A DNA stretch of 64,000 nt from Pisolithus tinctorius (Eukaryota; Basidiomycota; Agaricomycetes; Boletales; Pisolithaceae), in NCBI GenBank assembly GCA_024663395.1, contig JANFAH010000094.1:1-64000 (forward strand). Direction: 5' to 3'. Numbering within the stretch: position 1 is the stretch's first letter; each line of letters starts with the position of its first letter. The position numbers and the translations under genes are program-made. This document shows, one piece after another, positions 32,027 through 40,264 of the stretch. The notes under the pieces were generated by a model. It was not told the origin of the DNA, did not search any database, and was given only the letters and a program-made list of their open reading frames with translations.

Positions 32027-35000
32027 TTAGAAATCGACTTCCAGGCGATTGAAGGTAGGGACAGTGTCGGTAAAGTTCTCCAGGGGTTTGAAGAGGGAGG
32101 AGAAAAGAGAGGAACTCATGCCACAGAGTTTTCGAGGAGCAGAGGGGTTACGATGGTGGAAGTCCCTGACGGCACCAGGGGCAGACTTTAGGGCGGACTC
32201 GGGTTCCCAAGTGCGATCCTCGTCATGGTAGCCTTTCCAATGGACGAGGTATTCAAGCCTGTTCCGTTTTAGGCGAGAATCGGCGACATAATCCAGCTCA
32301 AACTCCTCGTCGCCCTCGTGCCCTACCACCGGTCCTGGGCGAGTGACAGTTTGGCCCTCCAAAGGCCCTTTGTACGGTTTCACCCGAGAAACATTAACGA
32401 CCGGATGGATTTTGAGGGTCTTCGGGAGTTTCAACTCTACCACATTGGGTTTTAATGAAACAACCTTGTAAGGGCCGATCCATCGTTCCGTGAGTTTCCT
32501 GGAGGGGCGACCAGAGAGGGAGATGCGGGAGGTTTCCAGCCAAACCATGTCACCAACCGAGTAGGAGGGGGCGTCAGAGCGAGACGCATCTGCAGATACC
32601 TTCATTCGTTCTGCGGCTTTGTCCAAAGCCTTCTTTGTGTCCCCCAAAACCTTAGCGAGGTCAACAGCATGATCTGTGGCTGCCTCTGCTTTGGAGAGGA
32701 AGGGTTCCACGCCCATCCTGGGGGTGTAGGAACGGGTGACCGAGAAGGGACTTTTGCCAGTAGACTCCTGTCGCTTGTTATTATAGGAGAACTGGGCAAC
32801 CTTAAGCCAAGAAGGCCAAGAACTCTGTCGGTCATTGACAAAGAGGCGGAGGTACTGCTGCAGGTCCTGGTTGAGGCGTTCTGTCTGACCATCTGTCTGA
32901 GGGTGAAAGGCGGTGGAGAGCTTGGGTTTGACCCCAAGCATCTTGCAGAGTTCGGTAGTGAACACACTGGCGAACTGGGGACCGCGATCGGAGATGACGG
33001 AGGAGGGGAGGCCATGCTGGGTCCACACATGGTCACGGAAGAGTTCAGCTGTCTGCAACGAGGAAACCTCCTTTGTAGTGGGGGCAAAGACCACCTCTTT
33101 CGAGAACCTATCCACTACCACCATGACGTTATCGAAGCCCTGCGCCTCTGGTAGCTCCATGAAGTCAACCGAGATGTCAGTCCAAGGGCGTTCTGGGACC
33201 GGGTTTGGAAGGAGTTTTCCTGCAGGAGGAACCCTAGAACTTTTAGCCATTTGGCAACGATGACATGCCGAGACATAGTCCTTAACCGAAGCGGTCATTC
33301 CAGGCCAAACATAGTTGCGGGAGACGAGTTCCAGAGTTTTCTTCCATCCAGGGTGTCCTGCAAGCGGAATGTCGTGATGCTTTTCCAGACAGTGGACCCT
33401 AACAGCGGGTGGGACATAAACCTTTCCCTGGCAGACGTACAACCCTTCCCTGAGCACCGAACCCTCTGGTTGTGGTGTCACTGAGGAGGCGGACTTCAGG
33501 GCGGCGACGAGGTCAGTGTCTTCTCCTACCACCAAGGTAGTTGCTACCCTGGAGGGATCAAGCAACGTAACCCCTTGATTATCCGACCCCTTTGGTTCGT
33601 GATCCTCCCTCCTAGAGAGGGCGTCAGCCTTAGCCATTGAAGACCCGGGCTTGTACACCAGCTTGTAGTTGAAGCGAGAGAGGTACTGGGCCCAGCGTGC
33701 CTGACAACGGTCCAGGTTTTGCGCCTTCATGAAATACTGGAGATTTGCATGATCAGTCCAGATTTCAAACTGATAAGGGGTGGCCTCAAGGTAGTGTCGC
33801 CACGTTTCTAGAGCACGAACTATGGCCAGCATCTCCTTGTCAAAGACCTGATAATTTCGTTCGGGAGGGGACATGGAATGGGAGTAGAAGGCGACAGGTC
33901 GCCAGAGGTCATCTTCACACTTCACAGAGAGGACAGCACTGGTGGCGAAGTCCGAGGCATTGGTTTCCAGACGGAACTCTCTGTCTTGGTCTGGAAAGGC
34001 GAGAACCGGGGCAGTGGTGAAAGCGATCTTCAAGGTGTCAAAGGCTTGCTGCTCTCGTGGACCCCAAGTCCAGAGTTGATCCTTTCTTGTGAGGTTGTTG
34101 AGTGGACGAGCGATCTGGGCGAAGTCCTTGATGAAGCGCCGGTAAAAGTTTGCCAAGCCTAAGAAGGCCCGTACCGAGCGAACCTTTGTAGGAACCGGCC
34201 ATTCGGTTATGGCCTTGACCTTACCCTCGTCCATGCTGACCCCTTCAGTTCCAACCACCATGCCCAAGAACTCCACCTGCTTCTGTTTGAAGAAGCACTT
34301 CTCCGGTTTGACAAACAGGTCATTCTCCTCTAGCCTTCTTAACACTTCCAGGACTATCCTGTCATGCTCTTTCTCATCATCCATCTTGGTGAAGATCATC
34401 AGGTCGTCGATATAGACCACAAGGACGTCCTCCATGTCACCGAAGATGTCATTCATCATGTTTTGGAAGGTGGACGGTGAGTTGCAGAGGCCAAAGTACA
34501 TGACCAGCGGTTCGTAAGCGCCTTTGTGAGTAATGAAGGCGGCCTTCCACTCGTCTCCTTCCTTGACACGGACATTGTTGTATCCCCATCGGAGATCCAT
34601 CTTGGTGAAGAGTTTACAGCCCTTGAGCTTGTCGACGAGCTGAGAAATGAGGGGGAGAGGGTACGCGTTTTTAACCGTATGTTCGTTGAGGTAGTGGTAG
34701 TCCTGAACCATACGTTTCTTTCCATCCTTTTTAGGAACGAAGAAGACAGGAGAGGTCTGGGGTGACTTCGAAGGGCGGATGTAACCCTTACGTAGTTGGT
34801 CCTCGAGGAAGTCCGACACCTCCTTTTGTTCCTCCACAGAGAGTGGGATGAGACGACTGCGCTTGGGAACGAAGGTTTCCTTAAGGTCGATGGCATGATC
34901 CCAGGGTTTACGAAGTGGCATTCTTTCCAACTCTTCCTTTGAGAACACCTTCAGGTACCGGTGATATTCCTTCGGCACGAGCTCCTCGGTAGTGCCAGCT

Positions 35001-35689
35001 CGAATCCTGGTGGAACGAAGCTTTGGATAGAGGTACTCCATATCCTGTGCCTCTTGTTCCTCTGCCATCCTTTCCGCCCTTGTCTTTGGGGCGAGGTCGT
35101 GACACTCTCGAGGACAACGGGACAGTTTCACCTGTTTGGTCTCCCAACACACCTCTGGGTTGTGTTTCCGTAGCCAAGTGTAGCCGAGTATGAGCGGATG
35201 CGTGCCGAGCGTGGTGACCTGAGCCCAGACAGACTCTCAATGTCCCTGGTAATTCATGACAAGGGAAGCGACATGAGTGATGTTACCTGCCACATTAGGG
35301 GTTCCGTCAACGTTAAGGACAGCGACGGGTCGACCGAGCTTGATTAAAGGGACATCGTTTTCATCAGCCCACTTCTTGTCCAAGAAGGTGTCATTGGCTC
35401 CTGAATCCACCAGCGCTTTTACATTCCACTTCTTTTCTCGTCCTTCTAGCACTACTTCCAACTCCAACTCTGCCTTTGGATCTGCTGTTCTTATTTTCAG
35501 GGTTTCTTTTGTTTTCTGGATAGGCGTGTTTTTATTTTTATCGCAAGAGGAATTAAGCACCGATAGTTTTACATCCGCGGCCGTGCCCACTGGGGTTGCC
35601 TCTTCAGATGGTACAGTAGTGTCCGAGTTAAATATATCCTGCTCGGTAGAGAAATCGTCAACGCCTAAGACAGAAAACTTATTATACAC
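32027..35689 (-). pseudogene. Chromovirus pro-pol: protease, RT, RNase H, integrase, chromodomain; one internal TGA
   Basis: The protease segment has ALVDSGANDTFLD. An in-frame TGA (35237-35239, in the context YQGH-stop-ESVWAQV) interrupts it, then the frame is open for 1041 codons. The reverse transcriptase has PSKSPQTSPVFFVPKKDGK, YPLPLISQLVDKLKGCKLFT and VVYIDDLMIF. RNase H has ETNASDFA and WTDHANLQYF. The integrase has H...H in HHDIPLAGHPGW, C..C in CHRCQ, then D in ISVDFMEL, D in VISDRGPQF and E in GQTERLNQ, with a GPY-type motif (WIGPYKVV). The C-terminal chromodomain reads LEYLVHWKGYHDEDRTWEPE. It would copy the RNA and direct integration to marked chromatin. The TGA is compatible with CGA decay; read-through is not excluded. 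Confidence 0.9.
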
Positions 35690-35712
35690 GTAGCCAGTGG
35701 AGACCCGATCCT

Positions 35713-36771
35713 CTACTGGCCGAACCCTTTTCCCTGGTTCTTCATCTCGTTGATCTGTTTGTCATAGAAGAAGGCCTGCATTTCTTCAAACGACATTTGA
35801 CGGAGAGCGGTTTCCTGGGCCTCCTGAGTAACCTCCCGTATACTGGGTCTAGCAGGACCCTTTCCTTTAGCACAAGGGCAATCACGTTTGTAGTGATTCC
35901 CTTGGCAGTCGAAGCATTTGATATGAGAGGGAATGGGGCGAGGGGGAAAGCGAGCAGCGCCTATCTCCATAGGGGCGCCACGGCCAGGTTGAGTACCAGT
36001 AGGAGTGAAGCGGGAGGAGTACGAGGGGCGGTTATAAGAGGAACGGGGAGCGGGTTCATCGGGGTAGTGATTGTAGAGTAACTTGAAACGATCTCTAGCA
36101 AGGGCAGCTTCCCGGAAGGCGACAGTCATTTGAAGATAGTTGCCCTGAGTATATCCCCTCCTTAGGGCCTCTTTTACGATGGCGGGGTGAACGGCATTTT
36201 CCAGTAAGAAGCCGGCAGTCTCATCAGTAACATGTCCCTGTACTTTAAGGGATTCAAACTTGGCATAGAATTCTTCATAGCGGGAGTTTCCTTGGCACAT
36301 AGTGCGCATCTGAGCTTTGGCCCACTCTACGTCTGTCTGAGGAGCAAAGAACCTGTCGATGTCTTCTATCATCTCGGCCGTGTCAGGCCATACTCCAGTG
36401 ACGATAGCAAGTGAGAATTTGGCCTGAGCAAATCTTCCAGCTACAGGCCCTGTCATGCGGGACCATACCACAGTACACTTATCCTGGGCGGTCGGTAGGG
36501 CAGTCCTATTCTGTGCAACCCATACCTTCATCTTCACCCACCACTCTGAGAACTTGGCACAATCACCGGCATACTGACCCGGGTCGGCCATCACTTCTAT
36601 CCTCCTCTGGATGACATCTGCGGGGAGGGCGTTCCATTGGTTTCGCTGACCCTCAATGGTCACGATCGTTCCTTGGGCATCTCTTAGTTCGTTGCTTAGC
36701 CGATAGTTTTCGCCTCGAAGAGCGTCGAGGGTGTCGCGGAGCTCAGTGAGCTGGTCGTGAATCCCTTCCAT
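35713..36771 (-). CDS. Chromovirus gag
   Basis: 352 aa from an ATG at 36771; the same frame has a TAA just upstream. A coiled N-terminal segment (ELRDTLDALRGENYRLSNEL) precedes a capsid region with FAQAKFSLAIVTGVWPDTAE and FFAPQTDVEWAKAQMRTM. The knuckle CFDCQGNHYKRDC is CX2CX3HX4C, one residue shorter than the usual CX2CX4HX4C. The frame ends FGQ-TAG at 35713-35715. Pol is reached by a -1 slip 13-19 nt before the stop. A 105-codon frame at 36743-37057 in another phase lies in the leader and may be an upstream ORF; it is not called separately. Confidence 0.88.
   Translation of the reverse strand: MEGIHDQLTELRDTLDALRGENYRLSNELRDAQGTIVTIEGQRNQWNALPADVIQRRIEVMADPGQYAGDCAKFSEWWVKMKVWVAQNRTALPTAQDKCTVVWSRMTGPVAGRFAQAKFSLAIVTGVWPDTAEMIEDIDRFFAPQTDVEWAKAQMRTMCQGNSRYEEFYAKFESLKVQGHVTDETAGFLLENAVHPAIVKEALRRGYTQGNYLQMTVAFREAALARDRFKLLYNHYPDEPAPRSSYNRPSYSSRFTPTGTQPGRGAPMEIGAARFPPRPIPSHIKCFDCQGNHYKRDCPCAKGKGPARPSIREVTQEAQETALRQMSFEEMQAFFYDKQINEMKNQGKGFGQ
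35728..35734 (-). promoter_or_regulatory. -1 ribosomal frameshift heptamer, chromovirus gag/pol
   Basis: The minus strand reads G GGA AAA in the gag frame 13 nt before the gag TAG. A -1 slip continues as AGG GTT CGG ... into the protease frame with no stop. Confidence 0.7.
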
Positions 36772-37064
36772 AGCGATCTGGGCGCCTTAGGGTGTGGCGG
36801 GGGCGGAGGTTATAACGAGACTGCTGTGGTTCAGCAGGGAGTGAACAGGGGAAGACAGATTCGACAGAGAAGGGGTAGGAAGGGGGCGGAGGAAGGGAGT
36901 AGAGGTTGTGATCGAAGAGCGGGGTGAGCGAACGACGCTCAGGGATGTATGGGATGAAGAGGTTTGGGTCGGGTTCAGAGGCTGGGGGACTTGGTGAGTA
37001 CACCCACGAGCCTTCGCGAAGGAAACGAGGAATGGTGACGGAGGTGCGAGGGTACAACGAGTAG

Positions 37065-37075
37065 AAGCTAGTTCA
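37065..37075 (-). other. Chromovirus primer-binding site, self-complementary to the RNA start
   Basis: TGAACTAGCTT on the minus strand, 2 nt inside the 5' LTR end, is the exact reverse complement of AAGCTAGTTCA at 37210-37200 in the same LTR. The latter lies where transcription should begin, 35 bp below TATAAG. Confidence 0.75.
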
Positions 37076-37077
37076 AG

Positions 37078-37454
37078 TGTGACGAGACCTAAACAACAGG
37101 GTTTGTTGTAGGCTCGCACCAAAACTAACAGAAGAAGAGAAAGAGAAAGAAGAGGAGACGGCTTTAGAAGCAGGCGGATTTAGGACTCGTAGACCCAAAT
37201 GAACTAGCTTGGAGCTAGTTGGGTGATTGAGCAACGGTACTTATACTATAGTACATGAGGCTACGGTGAGGCGTACACGAGGTCCATGACATCATAGTGA
37301 TGTCATGATGATATCATAGTGGAGCGGAACGTACTAGAAGGGGGAAGCAAGGCAGAGGTGAGGCGAGGCCCAGACCGGGGTCCGGGCCGAGTTCGAGAGA
37401 TAAGATAAGACGAAAAGAAAAGAGAAGAAAGGAAAAAGAATACGTATCGTAACA
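37078..37454 (-). repeat. Chromovirus LTR, right (5' LTR, 377 bp)
   Basis: Drives the minus-strand genomic RNA. Order on the minus strand: palindrome CATGACATCA-TAG-TGATGTCATG (37307-37285), TATAAG (37245-37240), predicted RNA start (37210), inverted repeat AACTAGCT/AGCTAGTT (37202-37220), LTR end (37078). This predicts a U3 of about 244 nt and R-U5 of about 133 nt. Confidence 0.95.
37240..37245 (-). promoter_or_regulatory. TATA box of the chromovirus LTR
   Basis: TATAAG within TATAGTATAAG on the minus strand, 35 nt upstream of the predicted RNA 5' end at 37210. Confidence 0.6.
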
Positions 37455-37459
37455 TCAAG
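37455..37459. repeat. Target-site duplication, right (TCAAG)
   Basis: Matches 31634-31638. The KDZ intron resumes here and ends AGTCTAG at 37468. Confidence 0.85.
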
Positions 37460-39170
37460 TCAGTCTAGGCACAAAACTTCATCAGCAGACTCGAAAAGCA
37501 ATCGCAAAACGCCAGCCAGCCCTCATGTCTGCCATTCGTAAATTTAACAAGTACTGTGATCGTCTTGCTGAGCTATATGATGCATCTTCTGGCATTCCCC
37601 TTCCATCACCACTTCCAACGAAGCTTGCAGAATTATGGGATGACCAAAGCCTCCTCGAAGATGTGTGGGTAACGCCTTCTGTTGGAGAAATCCCACGGTG
37701 GCTAGAAGATGTTGATGTCAGAGAAGGCATCAGGGCGGTTCTCAAGAGCGATCGTTGCCTCGAAGAACAGCGGCGTCTTGGGATGGAGGCTGACCATATG
37801 TGCCGATGGTTTGGTTGTGAACTGTGCACTATTGAGCTCGCAATACGATTGCCAGAAAGTAAGTCTGGGAACAGTTTATTGGCTACATGGACTAACACTG
37901 CACAGACTCTAAGTACCATTTAGTCCTTCAGCAACATCGTGAATCCTTGGCAAAACTGCAAGAAAGGTGGCCCAACCCGCTGGCCTCTGCTGTTCGCTAT
38001 GCAAGCCATGCCCGCAATGCCGTGACCGTCGCTACTTCACTCGCATGCACTGCTGCCGCCCCACTCGTTTTACAATGGCTCCCTCCTGTTCTATGCAACA
38101 TACCTGCAGATGCTTTGAGCGAAGACGATGGCGGACTAGCTCTTGATCCTGACCCTATAGAAGACATCCTGGACCCCGCTCAGCTCGCTTTGGCAGACAT
38201 TCTCGAAGATACGGAGTCACCACTGACCACCAACGAAGAGGACCCGGGCGATGCCGAAGGTCAGAAGGACTCTCTTAATGTGGATGTTCTCTGGAAACTC
38301 CCCTTCGTAAGTCCGATCTGAATATACTCGATCCATTTAGTAACATTTCACAGACCCCGACCATTGATACGATGGATGTTTATAGCAATGTACGCATCAC
38401 TTGCGGCGTTTATGTGAGGCATGTCCGAGAAACACAAGATGGATTCCCCCGTCAAACCTTCGAGGCAAACGACTATGAACGTCTCGCTTCCCCGACCGCC
38501 TGACTCAATGATACCTGCATCAACGGTTGCTCTGCACTTCTTTATTCAGAATTTCAATCATCAGCTGCCACACAATGTGTGGTATTCTCGACGCACGACC
38601 TCCTGCATATTCGATATCATGCCGAAGACAACGTTCTGTGGCACAATATTTCGTGGACTCGGTACTGGGAAAAAACAATGTGGATCCTCCCAATTCACTG
38701 GCCATCCCCCGTCGGGCATTGGGTTCTCTGTGTCATCAAGTTCCCTTCCAAGCAACTCCTCCTCTTTGATAGTCTCACAGAACAAAAGCCGTGGAAACAG
38801 GACATAAAGGTAACCGAATATTCCTGTACTCTGCGCTTACTAACTGTCCACAGGATATCTCCAGATTTATTTCTCACATGTCCTTCATTGCCTCAAAGAA
38901 GCTCAGAGTCCCTTGGAGAGATTTGGGATCCTGGTCTGCACACCCGATTATCGTAAGCACCATCAATTATACTTGATAACTATCCCTCAGGAAATATACT
39001 AGTGCGAGCCTTTGCAGTCCAACGGGTATGACTGTGGTCTTTGGGTCTTAGCTCAAGTCGCAGCAGTCCTACGAGGTTATGATATTACCAATCTGCGTGA
39101 GGGAAACATGATTGCATTTCGTTGTTACCTCCAATCCCTCATACTTAGCATTCCATTATCTGGCATGTAA

Positions 39171-39930
39171 CTATGTCGAGCTGTTGTGATAAGGGTTTCC
39201 GCCGTTCTCCAAAACCAATGCCTCCCTTGCGAAATAATATATTTCTCGGGCTCGCCACTGCAACCAGCATGCTGCCATTCGGTTGTTGCGGCCTCCAGAC
39301 ACACGACTTCCTACGGTATCAATTACAACAGACCATTGCGTGATTTGCTCCTTGAGATCATCCACCAGTTTGGCGAAGATCAGCTTGTGGTCACCTTCTG
39401 CAAAGCGAGTTGCACATTGGACCTTTGATTCATTCAACAGTTGCATGCGTCACCCAAGCATGACATCGATGAGATTTTGTGTGAACCTCTCCTCTTGTAG
39501 TGTCGAATCCGGTTCAGAATCCATGTATGGAGGGTCCTCCTCCCATCTAGGGAGGTCTGATTCATCCAGAGCATCGGCGCTCCGAGCCGCTTCCAGAAAC
39601 AGAGACGACGTTGGCAGAAACTTAGTTGCATGTGCAATAAGCAATGGCAACAGGGCTGGAATGGACGAAATAACGTTGGGATGGATGATGTGCGATGCAG
39701 GTGGTTGAATTGTATGCGTAGCCTCTTTACTGAGGTGTCGTCCTGCCCACTTCCTGTACGCATGGTGATTCTGATCAGAACAGAGTGGTTTGCCTCTAAA
39801 ATAAATCTTGATTAATCTGCTGGACATTAGGCGCGTGTTTCGGTTACCTCATAGATGCATAGCAGGCCCTCTGCCTATGTAGAGCTTCCTGTCTTTCTTT
39901 GAGGGTGAGGTATTTTGGTGTGCGCCCCAT
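39171..39930 (-). pseudogene. KDZ-element accessory protein, convergent with the transposase, one internal TGA
   Basis: Two exons, 39930-39848 and 39795-39171, separated by a 52-bp intron, would give 235 aa beginning MGRTPKYLTLKERQEALHRQ. It contains HLSKEATHTIQPPASHIIHP, then an acidic segment (DESDLPRWEEDPPYMDSEPD), then a helical C-terminus. A single in-frame TGA at 39450-39452 (LG-stop-RMQLLNE) interrupts it; the frame is otherwise continuous. Its stop codon lies directly against the transposase stop at 39168-39170, a tail-to-tail arrangement. The function is unknown. The basic N-terminus suggests nucleic-acid binding, which is inference. Confidence 0.65.
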
Positions 39931-40264
39931 TTGAACTACCCGAGGAACAAAGTATGACTAGTTGACTCTGAAACTGTGCCAGTTCAATGCACTACGTACG
40001 TGCTAAGCGTGCATATTCACTCATCCTAGTATACAACATATGCACATTTTGGTGGCATCCAACAGGGGGGGGAATACTGAATTAATTCCGACTCTTAATG
40101 CAGCTGAAAACGCCTTTGTCGCTGCGCCAGCTATGTTTCGCATTCAGTAGGAAGTTTATTCATGTCATGATTGGCTGTTGTGGTCGGAGCTACCCGCGTA
40201 CACCTTCACAAGGTTTCTAGCTCACTCACTGCTTGCTCTTGACTACGATACTCGATGTTCCACA
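39931..40264. other. Gap between the KDZ element and the next gene
   Basis: 334 bp with no recognised feature. A G-run at 40065-40072 is the only oddity. The right end of the KDZ element may lie here. Confidence 0.35.

Larger units (their letters stand above)
31639..37454 (-). mobile_element. Complete chromovirus (Ty3/Gypsy with chromodomain), 5.8 kb
   Basis: Two 377-bp LTRs with TG...CA ends differ at only three positions, and a TCAAG target duplication flanks them. Inside are gag (36771-35713) and a pro-pol frame (35689-32027) ending in a chromodomain. The element lies wholly within one intron of the KDZ gene, in the opposite orientation. One TGA in the protease region (35237-35239) is the only coding defect noticed. 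The 11-nt self-complementarity between LTR and primer-binding site is the Tf1/sushi type of priming. Confidence 0.95.
28995..39170 (+). pseudogene. KDZ transposase fused to a Ulp1-like protease, split by a chromovirus
   Basis: Exons by frame and splice consensus: about 28995-29592, 29640-29869, 29920-30663, 30715-30912, 30965-31175, 31234-31599, then 37469-37858, 37906-38306, 38354-38809, 38854-38952 and 39003-39170. Early exons carry a Cys-cluster region (CxC type). The KDZ core includes CPTC, DVHVATDGNFHHRHR, PDEAIDQCE, FDDTGIMALICRHDIPLF, LYDIGCVLDRSL, TTAMHAYGHEWACQ and LSDGEGTERLWSR. The C-terminus is a Ulp1-type cysteine protease: LNDTCINGC, YWEKTMWILPIHWPSPVGHW (His), LLLFDSL (Asp), QSNGYDCGLW (Gln, Cys). 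In-frame TGAs lie at 29406-29408, 31503-31505 and 38501-38503; the second falls where relatives have an Arg (MA-R-DLK). The first exon and start are uncertain. Confidence 0.82.

Noticed and set aside
38421..38976. Several overlapping plus frames of 60-128 codons
   Set aside because: They are alternative frames of the KDZ-Ulp1 exons and their introns; the protease motifs lie in only one frame.
40065..40072. Short G-run as a regulatory or G-quadruplex site
   Set aside because: A single run of Gs without further G-tracts nearby cannot form the usual four-tract structure.
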